The notes under the pieces were generated by a model, which did not search any database, was not told where the DNA came from, and saw only the letters and a list, made by a program, of their open reading frames with translations. The position numbers were made by a program, and so were the translations under genes. From Flavobacterium sp. N1736 (lineage in GTDB: Bacteria; Bacteroidota; Bacteroidia; Flavobacteriales; Flavobacteriaceae), in the NCBI RefSeq assembly GCF_025947065.1, contig NZ_CP109994.1, positions 4,774,001 through 4,838,000 of the forward strand: 64,000 nt of DNA, in the 5' to 3' direction. Shown piece after piece: positions 1 through 7,925 of this stretch (position 1 is its first letter; each line of letters begins with the position of its first letter).

Positions 1-29
1 TGTCGCGAGTTCGAGCCTCGTCTTTCGCT
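1..29 (+). tRNA. 3' end of a tRNA, probably tRNA-Gly (truncated by window edge)
   Basis: Bases 5-21 form a T-arm: stem GCGAG/CTCGT around the 7-nt loop TTCGAGC. Bases 22-28 are the 3' acceptor strand and base 29 (T) is the discriminator. A T discriminator and an acceptor complementary to GCGAAAG fit bacterial tRNA-Gly, but the anticodon lies outside the window, so the identity is inferred. Confidence 0.75.
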
Positions 30-35
30 CTTCAA

Positions 36-68
36 AATCCTCAAACATCTGTTTGGGGATTTTTTTTT
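36..68 (+). terminator. Rho-independent terminator after the tRNA
   Basis: A 12-bp stem (bases 36-47 with 50-61, one G-T pair, closing loop probably opened) is followed by an uninterrupted T run to base 68. It sits directly behind the tRNA. Confidence 0.8.
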
Positions 69-125
69 ACCATTAAGATATTAAGCATTGAACTTTATTT
101 TCTTAATATCTTAATGGTAAAAAAA
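62..125. repeat. Perfect 24-bp inverted repeat (bidirectional terminator-like)
   Basis: Bases 62-85 are the exact reverse complement of 102-125, separated by 16 bases, with T/A runs at the outer ends. It lies between the tRNA and the convergent pepE gene, so it could terminate transcription from both sides. The left arm overlaps the T run of the tRNA terminator. Confidence 0.8.
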
Positions 126-144
126 TTTAATGGTAAAAAAAACT

Positions 145-852
145 TTATTTCAAATTACTCAAATCAGTTTCTGTTTCTAATTCCTGAGGATTTTCATTTT
201 GCAGGAACAAACGAGCTTTTAAATTTCCTTTCAGGGTGATTTTTTCTCCTTTTACTTCAAGCCAGCTTCCTTCTCTTAAACCTAAAACCGGAATCGAGTT
301 AAAAGCATGAAATTCCTTAATTCTCGTTTCGCGGGTTTCTCCCATATGTTTTGATTGTAAATCGGCATCTAAATAATGCGGATTTAAATTAAAAGGAATC
401 AAACCCAAAGTCTGGAAACTTGGCGGATAAACAATTGGCATATCGTTCGTAGTCTGCATCGATAAACCGCAAATATTACTTCCGGCGCTTGTACCTAAAT
501 AAGGTGTTCCGTTTTTTACGGTTTCAGAAAGAATCTGCATCACATTATGATAGTATAATTTAGTGACCAATAAAAAAGTATTTCCTCCTCCGGTAAATAT
601 TCCTTCGGCATTTTTTATGGCGTCTTCGGCGTTTTCAAATTCATGAATTCCTTTTACATTTATGTTAATTGCTGCAAATGCCTGCGACACTTTTGCGGTA
701 TAATCATCGTGCGAAATTCCGCCCGGACGTGCGTAAGGAATAAATAAAACGCTTTTACAATTTTTAAAATGGACTTGTAAAGTAGGTAATAAATACTCTA
801 AATAGCTGCCTTCGTGCAATGTAGATGTACTGGCAATAATAATGCTTTTCAT
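145..852 (-). CDS. pepE: Peptidase E (aspartyl dipeptidase, family S51)
   Basis: A 235-residue cytoplasmic serine peptidase expected to cleave N-terminal Asp-Xaa dipeptides. The nucleophile elbow G120-T-S-A-G-S puts the catalytic Ser at 122. Asp137 (NDMPI) and His159 (NPHY) lie at the spacing of the Salmonella PepE triad (Ser120, Asp135, His157), shifted by two. The glycine-rich FTGGGN stretch at 87-91 is also typical. Length matches the family (about 230). The gene is monocistronic and converges on the tRNA. A near-consensus -7 element (TATCTTTA, 7 of 8) lies about 27 bases upstream. Confidence 0.93.
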   Translation of the reverse strand: MKSIIIASTSTLHEGSYLEYLLPTLQVHFKNCKSVLFIPYARPGGISHDDYTAKVSQAFAAININVKGIHEFENAEDAIKNAEGIFTGGGNTFLLVTKLYYHNVMQILSETVKNGTPYLGTSAGSNICGLSMQTTNDMPIVYPPSFQTLGLIPFNLNPHYLDADLQSKHMGETRETRIKEFHAFNSIPVLGLREGSWLEVKGEKITLKGNLKARLFLQNENPQELETETDLSNLK

Positions 853-878
853 AAAATTTAAGCTCAGATTGTTTCGGC

Positions 879-886
879 TAAAGATA
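879..886 (-). promoter_or_regulatory. Possible -7 element for pepE
   Basis: Reading the minus strand gives TATCTTTA, one base from the Bacteroidetes TAnnTTTG consensus, 26 bases before the pepE ATG. No clear -33 TTG was found. Confidence 0.35.
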
Positions 887-1014
887 TTAAAAACTCCTTT
901 TTAAGACTTAAAATCCAAACTTTAATTAACATTTTTTTACCAAGCCGTTAATACTAAATTTGGAACACATTAAGATATTTTTACACTTTTAAGAATAATT
1001 CTAATTTTTCTATT

Positions 1015-1782
1015 TTGATCAATAAGGTTTTATGTGTTTTATGTGTTGTTTTGAGCCAAACTGCGTGGACTCAAAATCAGGAACGTGTTATTGTAAACGG
1101 TAAAATCATTTCAAATTCAAATGATCTGGAAGGTGTTTATGTGGTTAATGCGCAAACTGAAGCTATGACAACAACCAAAGCTGACGGATCTTTTTCGATT
1201 ATGGCAAATCCTGGCGATACGCTTGTTTTTTCATCGATTCAATTTAAAGAAAACAGGGTTTTGTTAACAGCCGAAAATTTTTCGGACCTTAATTTTACCG
1301 TAAAACTAAATCTTGTAATACATCAATTGCAGGAAGTGATTGTTAGAAGATATGATAATATAAATGCTGTTGCGCTGGGAATTATTCCCGCAGGACAAAA
1401 AACATATACTGAAGCCGAAAGAAAATTACATACAGCTACGGCTTTAAATGCTACGGCTAGTGCAGAACTAATGGCCGGAGGTTCAATTTCGGCAGATCCT
1501 TTGCTGAATTTTTTATCCGGACGCACGGCAATGCTCAAAAAAGAGGTTGTAGTTGAGAAAAAAGAGTTTTTCATGAAACTTTTAGAGAATATGTTTAGTC
1601 TGGATCATTTTGTTAACCGACTAAAAATTCCAAATGAATATGTTAAAGGATTTGAATATTATGCCGTTGATAATGATAAGTTCACGACAATTTTGAATTC
1701 TAAAAATAAAACTTCAACAGAATTTCTTTTAGGAGAACTGGCTGTTAAATATAAAGAAATACTAGCTGTTGAAAACAAATAA
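1015..1782 (+). CDS. Secreted carboxypeptidase-regulatory-like domain protein, tandem paralogue 1
   Basis: A 255-residue exported protein of unknown function. An N-terminal hydrophobic segment (about residues 4-19) ends in a plausible signal peptidase I site near WTQ-NQ. Residues about 25-110 follow the beta-sandwich pattern of the carboxypeptidase regulatory-like domain common in Bacteroidetes (G-x-I/V repeat, TTKADGSFSI, GDTLVFSSI). The second half holds the motif LGIIPAGQK-YT-AERK and a helical tail, both shared with the next gene. No in-frame ATG precedes the signal peptide, so a TTG start at 1015 is the best choice. It overlaps the next ORF by 14 bases and heads an apparent five-gene operon ending in an M1 metallopeptidase. 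Confidence 0.75.
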   Translation: MINKVLCVLCVVLSQTAWTQNQERVIVNGKIISNSNDLEGVYVVNAQTEAMTTTKADGSFSIMANPGDTLVFSSIQFKENRVLLTAENFSDLNFTVKLNLVIHQLQEVIVRRYDNINAVALGIIPAGQKTYTEAERKLHTATALNATASAELMAGGSISADPLLNFLSGRTAMLKKEVVVEKKEFFMKLLENMFSLDHFVNRLKIPNEYVKGFEYYAVDNDKFTTILNSKNKTSTEFLLGELAVKYKEILAVENK

Positions 1783-2494
1783 CTTTTTACTGATACTTTT
1801 TTTGTGGATTACTCAAATTTCATTTGGACAAACTACGGGCGCCAAAGAAATTCTCGGGCAGGTATTCGAACAATCAACTTCTGTTGAAGGTGTAAATATT
1901 ATCAATAATACAACGCAGGTTACGACGGTTTCTGATGTAAACGGAATGTTTTCGATTGTTGCCAAAGAAGGTGATGTGCTGGTTTTTTCATCTGTAAATT
2001 TAGAACCGTTTAAACGGAGAATTACGGCTGAAGATTTAGTTTCTAATTTGGTTCAGGTTAAAATGGTTGCGAAGCAAATTGAATTGAAAGAAGTTGTGGT
2101 AAATGAAAACGCGAATATTAATGCTGAAAATCTTGGCATTATTCCTGCCGGACAAAAAAAATATACACCGGCAGAACGAAAAGTTTATACGGCGACATCT
2201 ACTTCTGTAGATAAATTATTGAACGCAATGTCCGGGCGAACTAAAATGCTGAAAAAAGAGGTTGAAGTAGAGAAAAAAGAGGCGCTTTTTAGAAAAATGG
2301 AATACCTTTTTGAGGAGAACTATTATACGGAAAGATTGAAAATTTCTACAGAAGATATTAAAGGATTTCAGTTATATTGCATAGAAGATACCGAATTTGC
2401 TGTATCTTTGAGTAGTAAAAACAAAACAATGAGTATGTTTTTAATAACCGAATTAGCCAGAAAGTATCTAAAAATTCTAGAAAATGAAAAATAG
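1769..2494 (+). CDS. Secreted carboxypeptidase-regulatory-like domain protein, tandem paralogue 2
   Basis: A 241-residue paralogue of its upstream neighbour. It has its own signal peptide (cleavage near SFGQ-TT), the beta-sandwich N-domain (DVNGMFSI, GDVLVFSSV), the shared LGIIPAGQKKYTPAERK motif and the SGRTKMLKKEVEVEKKE segment. It lacks the roughly 15-residue Ala-rich insert found before SGRT in paralogue 1. The start is TTG, 14 bases inside the end of the previous gene, which suggests translational coupling. No enzyme motif is visible. The helical C-terminal half has no family I can name. Confidence 0.75.
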   Translation: MKTNNFLLILFLWITQISFGQTTGAKEILGQVFEQSTSVEGVNIINNTTQVTTVSDVNGMFSIVAKEGDVLVFSSVNLEPFKRRITAEDLVSNLVQVKMVAKQIELKEVVVNENANINAENLGIIPAGQKKYTPAERKVYTATSTSVDKLLNAMSGRTKMLKKEVEVEKKEALFRKMEYLFEENYYTERLKISTEDIKGFQLYCIEDTEFAVSLSSKNKTMSMFLITELARKYLKILENEK

Positions 2495-3236
2495 CCTAAG
2501 AATAATCGTTATATGCCTATTTTGTCAAATTGCAGTGGGACAAAACTCAAGAAAACCATTACACGGACAAGTAACTAATAAATCGCTTGCCATAGAAAGT
2601 GGTTATGTGATGAATGTAAATGCCAATGTTAGAACTTTCATTGGATTAAACGGATTGTTTGATATTATGGCAAGACCTAAAGATACTTTGTTGTTTACGG
2701 GACTTGCATTTCAATCCAGAAAAATTGTATTAACAGAAAAAGATTGTGCCGAAGTGCTTTTTTCAGTGCCTTTGGATTTAGTAAATATTGAACTAAAAGA
2801 AGTTTTAGTTCACAAAGAGTTAAAAGTAAAGTCGCTGCAAGGAGGATCGCAAGGTATAGTTGATATGCAATTTGAAGATGATAAATTATCCAGTCCGGAA
2901 AATAAGGTAATGTACTCAGATCAGACTATTAAATACGGAACTGATTTTGTGCGAATATTTAAAGATGTAAAAAAACTTTTTCGTAAAGATGAAGACGTAA
3001 AAGAAGAAGTGATAAGCGATATTGCTTTTGTTGAATATGCGAAAGATAATTTTACTCCTGATTTTTACACTAAAACATTGGACTTAAAAAAAGATGAAAT
3101 AGATTTGTTTTTAATGTATTGCTCTAATGATGCAGAATCTAAGCAGCATTTAAAACCGGAAGAAAAATTTGAATTGATGGATTTCATGATTAATAAAAAC
3201 AAGGAATTCAAAAAAGTGGAGATGAGTAAAAAATGA
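2484..3236 (+). CDS. Secreted carboxypeptidase-regulatory-like domain protein, tandem paralogue 3 (divergent)
   Basis: A 250-residue third member of the tandem. It has a signal peptide (cleavage near VGQ-NS) and the same N-terminal beta-sandwich (GLNGLFDIMARPKDTLLF). It is the most divergent copy: the LGIIPAGQK block is missing and is replaced by a charged Lys/Asp-rich stretch. The C-terminal motif before the end (FYTKTLDLKKDEIDLF) still lines up with YTERLKISTEDIKGF of paralogue 2. ATG start at 2484, overlapping the upstream stop by 11 bases. Function unknown. Confidence 0.75.
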   Translation: MKNSLRIIVICLFCQIAVGQNSRKPLHGQVTNKSLAIESGYVMNVNANVRTFIGLNGLFDIMARPKDTLLFTGLAFQSRKIVLTEKDCAEVLFSVPLDLVNIELKEVLVHKELKVKSLQGGSQGIVDMQFEDDKLSSPENKVMYSDQTIKYGTDFVRIFKDVKKLFRKDEDVKEEVISDIAFVEYAKDNFTPDFYTKTLDLKKDEIDLFLMYCSNDAESKQHLKPEEKFELMDFMINKNKEFKKVEMSKK

Positions 3237-3739
3237 AAAAAAGATTAGTTTATTTCTTAATTGGGATCTTGTTTATATCGTTGTCATCTTTTGCGTTTCA
3301 TAAATTTTATATGGGCGTTTACCAGATCAATTATGCGGCTGAGAAAAAGATGATTCAAATTACATCGCGTATTTTTATTGATGATTTGAATAATGGTATG
3401 GAAAAAAAGTACCATAAAAAAACATTCGTCGGAACGGAGAAAGAAACACAGGAAGATATAGATTTATTAAAAAAATACCTTTCGGAAAATTTCACCATAA
3501 AAATAAACGGACAATCTAAGGCAATTACTTTTTTATCTAAAGAAGTCGAAGCCGGAGATGTGCTCGTTTGTTATTCCCGAATAAAAGATATTGACAAGTT
3601 TAAGACAATTGAAATTTCAAATACTATTTTGGTCGATTGGAATGCTGAACAGCAGAATATTACACATATTACAGCTTTTGGTACTAAAAAGAGTGTTCTC
3701 TTTACAGAATCTTCAAGGAAAGAAGTGTTAAAGTACTAA
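3233..3739 (+). CDS. DUF6702 family periplasmic protein
   Basis: A 168-residue protein with an N-terminal signal/anchor helix (about residues 4-22). The core pattern YQINYAAEKKMIQITSRIF followed by DDL matches the DUF6702 family of Bacteroidetes, which typically sits next to an M1 metallopeptidase. The start codon overlaps the upstream stop (ATGA). A 69-base gap separates it from the M1 gene, so co-transcription is likely. No catalytic residues are apparent. It may assist the neighbouring peptidase, but that is inference from position only. Confidence 0.75.
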   Translation: MKKRLVYFLIGILFISLSSFAFHKFYMGVYQINYAAEKKMIQITSRIFIDDLNNGMEKKYHKKTFVGTEKETQEDIDLLKKYLSENFTIKINGQSKAITFLSKEVEAGDVLVCYSRIKDIDKFKTIEISNTILVDWNAEQQNITHITAFGTKKSVLFTESSRKEVLKY

Positions 3740-3808
3740 TGGAAGACTAAAATTACCATTATAATTGTTATTTTCACACCCTGACAAAAAACTACCTATT
3801 ACATTTTT

Positions 3809-6055
3809 ATGAAAAAGCTTTCATTATTATTAATTTTTCCTGCTTTATTAATGGCTCAGGAAAAATCAACTTCTATCGTTACTCCAAAACAACAAGGAAA
3901 ATACGATACGAATAAATTTAGCCAGATGTATGATTTATTAGCAACGCCTAATATGTTTCGTACGGCTTCCGGAGCGCCGGGACCTGCTTATTACCAACAA
4001 CAGGCAGATTATAAAATTGATATCGAATTAGACGATAAAAAGTCAAAAATAACAGGTTCTGAAGTGATTACTTATTCAAACAATTCTCCGGATAGTCTGG
4101 AATATTTGTGGATTCAGTTAGATCAAAATCAGGCAAAAGCAAATACACAGTCAACTTTGGCTGAAAGCGAAAAAATCAATCAGGTTTTGGCACTTGATGG
4201 TTTTTCGAGCAAATATTTGAAAAAAGATTTAGAGCGCGGTTTTAATATTGAACAGGTAAAAGACGCAAAAGGAAATCCTATGTCGTATACGATTAATGAA
4301 ACCATGATGCGTATTAATCTGGCAACTCCTTTAAAACCGGGAGAAAAAATTTCATTGGCAATAAAATGGTGGTACAACATCAATAATTATAGAAAAGAAG
4401 GCGGACGTTCCGGTTATGAATTGTTCGAAAAAGACGGAAATAAATTATATGTAATTGCTCAGTTTTATCCAAGAATGGCCGTTTATAACGACGTTGAAGG
4501 ATGGCAAAACATGCAGTTTTGGGGAAGCGGAGAGTTTGCTTTGCCTTTTGGAAACTTTGATGTAAATATTACAGTTCCTGCAGATCACGTTATTGATGCA
4601 ACGGGAGAATTGACAAACAGAGCAGAAGTTTTTACGGCAGAACAGGTAAAACGTTACGAACAGGCTCAAAAATCATTTGACAAACCAGTTGTAATTGTTA
4701 CGCAAGCCGAAGCCGAAGCAGCTGAAAAAGGTTTCTCTGAAAAGAAAAAAACATGGAAATTTAGTGCTAAAAACGTACGTGATTTTGGTATTGCTTCGTC
4801 AAGAAAATTCATTTATGATGCAATGGCGGTACAGTTAGGCGGTAAAACTGTTATGGCAGAATCTGTTTATCCAAAAGAGGCAAATCCACTTTGGGGAGAA
4901 ACTTCGACAATGACAGTGGCACATACTTTAAAAAGCTATTCATCACATACTTTTGATTATCCTTATCCAAAAGCAGTTTCAGTTTCTGCCGAAGATCAGG
5001 GTATGGAATATCCAATGATTTGCTGGAATTTTGGTCGTCCTGACGAAAATGGAGTAACAAGCAAAGAAGTTAAAAACGGAATGATTGGTGTTGTAATTCA
5101 CGAAGTTGGACATACTTTTTTCCCAATGATTGTAAACTCAGATGAGCGCCAATGGACCTGGATGGATGAAGGTTTAAATTCATTTTTAGAATATTTGGCA
5201 GAACAGGAATTAGATCCAAATTTCCCTTCAAGACGCGGACCTGCAAAAAATATTGTTCCTTATATGAGTGGAGATCAAAAGTTTTTAGAGCCAATTATGT
5301 CAAACTCTGAAACAATAGTTCAATTTGGTAATAATGCTTACGGAAAACCGGCTACAGGTCTTAATATTTTAAGAGAAGTAGTTATGGGAAGAGAATTGTT
5401 TGATTACGCCTTTAGAACATACGCAAACAGATGGAAATTTAAACATCCAACTCCTGAGGATTTCTTTAGAACTATGGAAGATGCTTCTGCCGTAGATTTA
5501 GATTGGTTTTTTAGAGGATGGTTTTACTCAACGGATTTTGTAGATATCGGAATTAAGGATGTAAAACAATATTATGTTTCTGATACTCCAACGGCTGATC
5601 TTAAAGATGTAAAAGTTAGGAAAGGACGTTTTGGTTTCGAAAAAGGACCATTTGTTTATTTAGTAGCAAGTGATAATGCCGAAGTTAACACATCAAAGAA
5701 AAAAGCTTTGAAAGTGGATGAAGTAAAATTATTATCTGATTATGTGGACCAAACTTTTACAGCAGAAGAAAAAGCAGGTTTAAAATCGCCTAAATATTTT
5801 TATGAAGTTGAGTTTAATAAACCAGGCGGAATGATTATGCCAATTCTTGTTGAGATTACTTATGAAGATGGTTCTAAACAAAACTTCCAGTATCCGGCTC
5901 AAATCTGGAGAAAGAATAATGATACTGCCAAAAAAGTATATGCTACAGAAAAAGCAATAAAAAGCATTCAGATAGATCCAAAATTAATGACTGCAGATAT
6001 TGATGTAACCAATAACTCGTGGCCAAAAGCAGAAGAAAAATCAAAATTTGATTAA
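3809..6055 (+). CDS. M1 family zinc metallopeptidase, secreted
   Basis: A 748-residue gluzincin. A short signal peptide (cleavage near LMAQ-EK) suggests periplasmic or outer-surface location. The zinc site is complete: His431-Glu432-x-x-His435, with the third ligand Glu454 in WMDEG, exactly the HExxH-(18)-E spacing of family M1. The exopeptidase motif is the variant GMEYPM, usual in the bacterial branch that lacks GAMEN. It is expected to remove N-terminal residues from peptides or to act as a broad metallopeptidase; substrate unknown. It is the last gene of the operon with the secreted tandem paralogues, and a strong terminator follows. Confidence 0.92.
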   Translation: MKKLSLLLIFPALLMAQEKSTSIVTPKQQGKYDTNKFSQMYDLLATPNMFRTASGAPGPAYYQQQADYKIDIELDDKKSKITGSEVITYSNNSPDSLEYLWIQLDQNQAKANTQSTLAESEKINQVLALDGFSSKYLKKDLERGFNIEQVKDAKGNPMSYTINETMMRINLATPLKPGEKISLAIKWWYNINNYRKEGGRSGYELFEKDGNKLYVIAQFYPRMAVYNDVEGWQNMQFWGSGEFALPFGNFDVNITVPADHVIDATGELTNRAEVFTAEQVKRYEQAQKSFDKPVVIVTQAEAEAAEKGFSEKKKTWKFSAKNVRDFGIASSRKFIYDAMAVQLGGKTVMAESVYPKEANPLWGETSTMTVAHTLKSYSSHTFDYPYPKAVSVSAEDQGMEYPMICWNFGRPDENGVTSKEVKNGMIGVVIHEVGHTFFPMIVNSDERQWTWMDEGLNSFLEYLAEQELDPNFPSRRGPAKNIVPYMSGDQKFLEPIMSNSETIVQFGNNAYGKPATGLNILREVVMGRELFDYAFRTYANRWKFKHPTPEDFFRTMEDASAVDLDWFFRGWFYSTDFVDIGIKDVKQYYVSDTPTADLKDVKVRKGRFGFEKGPFVYLVASDNAEVNTSKKKALKVDEVKLLSDYVDQTFTAEEKAGLKSPKYFYEVEFNKPGGMIMPILVEITYEDGSKQNFQYPAQIWRKNNDTAKKVYATEKAIKSIQIDPKLMTADIDVTNNSWPKAEEKSKFD

Positions 6056-6067
6056 ACATACAATTAG

Positions 6068-6096
6068 AAAGACTCTGAAAAGAGTCTTTTTTTTTT
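6068..6096 (+). terminator. Terminator of the M1 operon
   Basis: A perfect 9-bp stem (6068-6076 with 6081-6089), loop GAAA, and a run of about 10 T. Confidence 0.9.
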
Positions 6097-6131
6097 AAGT
6101 AAATTTTAAAACTCTCAGCTACAAAATTTAA

Positions 6132-6139
6132 TATCTTTG
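6132..6139 (+). promoter_or_regulatory. -7 promoter element for tatA
   Basis: TATCTTTG matches the Bacteroidetes TAnnTTTG consensus, 21 bases before the chosen tatA ATG. Confidence 0.6.
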
Positions 6140-6160
6140 TGGCACACAAAAATAAAAGAT

Positions 6161-6520
6161 ATGTTTGGTATAGGAGGAGGAGAATTAGTTTTCATACTAT
6201 TTATAGTTCTAATGCTTTTTGGTTCAGACAAAGTGCCGGAAATTGCCCGTACAATGGGAAAAGCAATGGCGCAGTTAAAAAATGCAACCAACGATATTAA
6301 AAGTGAAATTCAAAAAGGAGCCGAGTCCAATGGTCTTGATGCTAAATCTTTGACGGATATTACAGGTAATATCAATGCTCAGATAAATGATGCCAAGTCT
6401 AACTTACTAGGTGATACTACGAATTTATCCGGTAACTTATTAGGAGAAACTACTACTGAAATCAATAAGGTAAAAGAAGACATAGAAACAATCTCAGGAC
6501 CTGTTAAACGCCAACAATAA
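6161..6520 (+). CDS. tatA: Sec-independent translocase subunit TatA/E
   Basis: About 119 residues. A single N-terminal membrane helix (ELVFILFIVLMLFGSDKVP) is followed by an amphipathic helix (EIARTMGKAMAQLKNATNDI), the TatA/B/E signature with the FG hinge and conserved Pro. The long polar tail is unstructured. TatA forms the pore for folded, twin-arginine-signal proteins. The upstream in-frame TTG at 6137 overlaps the -7 promoter element, so the ATG at 6161 (MFGIGGGE) is preferred. It overlaps the following PAP2 gene by one base. tatC is not in this window. Confidence 0.9.
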   Translation: MFGIGGGELVFILFIVLMLFGSDKVPEIARTMGKAMAQLKNATNDIKSEIQKGAESNGLDAKSLTDITGNINAQINDAKSNLLGDTTNLSGNLLGETTTEINKVKEDIETISGPVKRQQ

Positions 6521-7083
6521 TGCTTGAAAACATAGAGAAATCAGATATCAATTTATTGGTATATCTTAACGGTTTAGGTTCTGAAAAATACGACGGTTTT
6601 TGGCTTTTTATTACCAATCAGCTATATTGGACGCCATTCTTTTTGTTGCTGCTTTTTCTTATTTATAAAAAAGTAGGAGGAAAGCAAACTTTATATATAT
6701 TGCTTTTTGTTGCAGTTTTGATTGCTTTTACAGATCAGACCTGTAATTTATTCAAACACACTTTTCAACGTTTACGTCCTTGTAATAATCCTGATCTTAA
6801 ATCAGTTATTCGTATTGTTCAGGTTCGTAATTCATACAGCTTTTTCTCAGGACACGCAGCTAATACAATGGCTGTTGCAACCTTTTTATTTTTGGTTTTA
6901 AAACGCCAATTCAAGTATTTAGGATTCTTGTTTTTATGGCCTTTAATTTTCGCTTATAGCCGAATTTATCTGGGATTGCATTATCCGGGAGATATCCTTA
7001 CGGGTTATTTCTTCGGGGCACTTTTCGGGTTTTTAATTTATTTAGTTTATAAAAGACTAAAACCGCAATATTTTCCGGGGTAA
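6520..7083 (+). CDS. PAP2-family membrane phosphatase
   Basis: A 187-residue integral membrane protein with about five helices. It carries the three-part acid phosphatase signature: K-(6)-RP in KHTFQRLRP, SGH in FFSGHAAN (catalytic acid/base His), and SR-(5)-H-(3)-D in SRIYLGLHYPGD (nucleophile His). It probably dephosphorylates a lipid phosphate such as undecaprenyl pyrophosphate or a phosphatidate; substrate not determinable. Its start codon shares one base with the tatA stop, so the two are coupled. Confidence 0.88.
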   Translation: MLENIEKSDINLLVYLNGLGSEKYDGFWLFITNQLYWTPFFLLLLFLIYKKVGGKQTLYILLFVAVLIAFTDQTCNLFKHTFQRLRPCNNPDLKSVIRIVQVRNSYSFFSGHAANTMAVATFLFLVLKRQFKYLGFLFLWPLIFAYSRIYLGLHYPGDILTGYFFGALFGFLIYLVYKRLKPQYFPG

Positions 7084-7096
7084 ATTTTTTTAAAGC

Positions 7097-7169
7097 TTCT
7101 AAGTTACTAAGCTTCTAAGTTTTTCAATTTTTAGAAAACTCAGGTTCTTAGTAACTCAGCAACTTAGAA
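7097..7169. repeat. Imperfect inverted repeat between convergent genes
   Basis: TTCTAAGTTACTAAG at 7097-7111 is echoed in reverse complement by 7147-7169, with an insert in the right copy. It separates the PAP2 gene from the convergent O-methyltransferase and probably acts as a transcription barrier. Confidence 0.5.
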
Positions 7170-7174
7170 TCTTC

Positions 7175-7816
7175 TTAAAGCACCCTGCTAACCGTCAAAC
7201 CATCGCGAATTGGCAGCAAAACTGTTTCAACTCTCGGATCGTTCTTCAAAAGTAAATTGTATTCTAAAAGCACTTTTGTACTAATATCATTTGGGTGAAC
7301 AGGTTCAAGGATTTTTCCGCTCCACAAAACATTATCTGATAAAATAATTCCGCCTTTATTCATTTTCGGAACAATCATTTCCCAATAGTTTAGATAATTT
7401 TCTTTATCAGCATCAATAAAAACCAAATCAAATTTTACGTCAAGCGTTGGAATAATGTTAATCGCTTCTCCCAGATGCTGAAAAATTTGTTTTCCCCAAG
7501 GTGAAGCATCAAAATATTTACGCTGAAAATCGATTAATTCTTCTTTAATATCGATAGTGTGCAGTTGTCCGTTTTCCTGCATTCCTTCGCACAAACACAA
7601 AGCAGCATAACCTGTATAAGTACCAATTTCAAGAATATTTACAGGACGAATCAATTTAGATAACATACTTAAAACGCGGCCTTGAAAATGTCCGCTTAAC
7701 ATTCTTGGTAAAAGTATTTTTTGATATGTTTCCTTATTTAGTTTTGCCAGCAATTCCGGTTCGTTTTCAGAATGCTGTTCTATGTAATCTTCTAAGTCTT
7801 GAGAGATAAAATGCAT
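7175..7816 (-). CDS. Class I SAM-dependent O-methyltransferase (caffeoyl-CoA OMT-like)
   Basis: A 213-residue methyltransferase. The SAM site ILEIGTYTGYAALCL, the TIDIKEE acidic strand and FDLVFIDADKENY (metal-binding Asp region) are the marks of the cation-dependent OMT3 family. The substrate cannot be told. The longer reading frame starts at 7885, but the -7 element TATTTTTG at 7840-7847 lies inside it, so the ATG at 7816 (MHFISQD) is chosen. A single gene, facing the PAP2 gene. Confidence 0.88.
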   Translation of the reverse strand: MHFISQDLEDYIEQHSENEPELLAKLNKETYQKILLPRMLSGHFQGRVLSMLSKLIRPVNILEIGTYTGYAALCLCEGMQENGQLHTIDIKEELIDFQRKYFDASPWGKQIFQHLGEAINIIPTLDVKFDLVFIDADKENYLNYWEMIVPKMNKGGIILSDNVLWSGKILEPVHPNDISTKVLLEYNLLLKNDPRVETVLLPIRDGLTVSRVL

Positions 7817-7839
7817 TGTAGTGTGTTCTAATTTGAATG

Positions 7840-7847
7840 CAAAAATA
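7840..7847 (-). promoter_or_regulatory. -7 promoter element for the O-methyltransferase
   Basis: TATTTTTG on the minus strand fits TAnnTTTG and lies 23 bases before the ATG at 7816. Confidence 0.55.
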
Positions 7848-7871
7848 CAAAAAATATCGGTTTGCTTTTTT

Positions 7872-7904
7872 GCAAAAAAAACCACTCGCCGTAGCGAATG
7901 GTTT
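7872..7904 (-). terminator. Terminator of the lipoprotein gene
   Basis: An 11-bp stem with one mismatch (7879-7889 with 7894-7904), loop of 4. On the minus strand it is followed by eight T. It lies just downstream of the lipoprotein stop. Confidence 0.8.
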
Positions 7905-7925
7905 CAATTTTGATCTCAAATGAAA

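Noticed and set aside
1015..3236. The tandem paralogues considered as one frameshifted gene
   Set aside because: Each has its own signal peptide and stop, and overlaps are short; they are separate genes.
6137..6160. TTG start of tatA eight codons upstream of the chosen ATG
   Set aside because: The TTG overlaps the TATCTTTG promoter element, and TatA starts normally at MFG.
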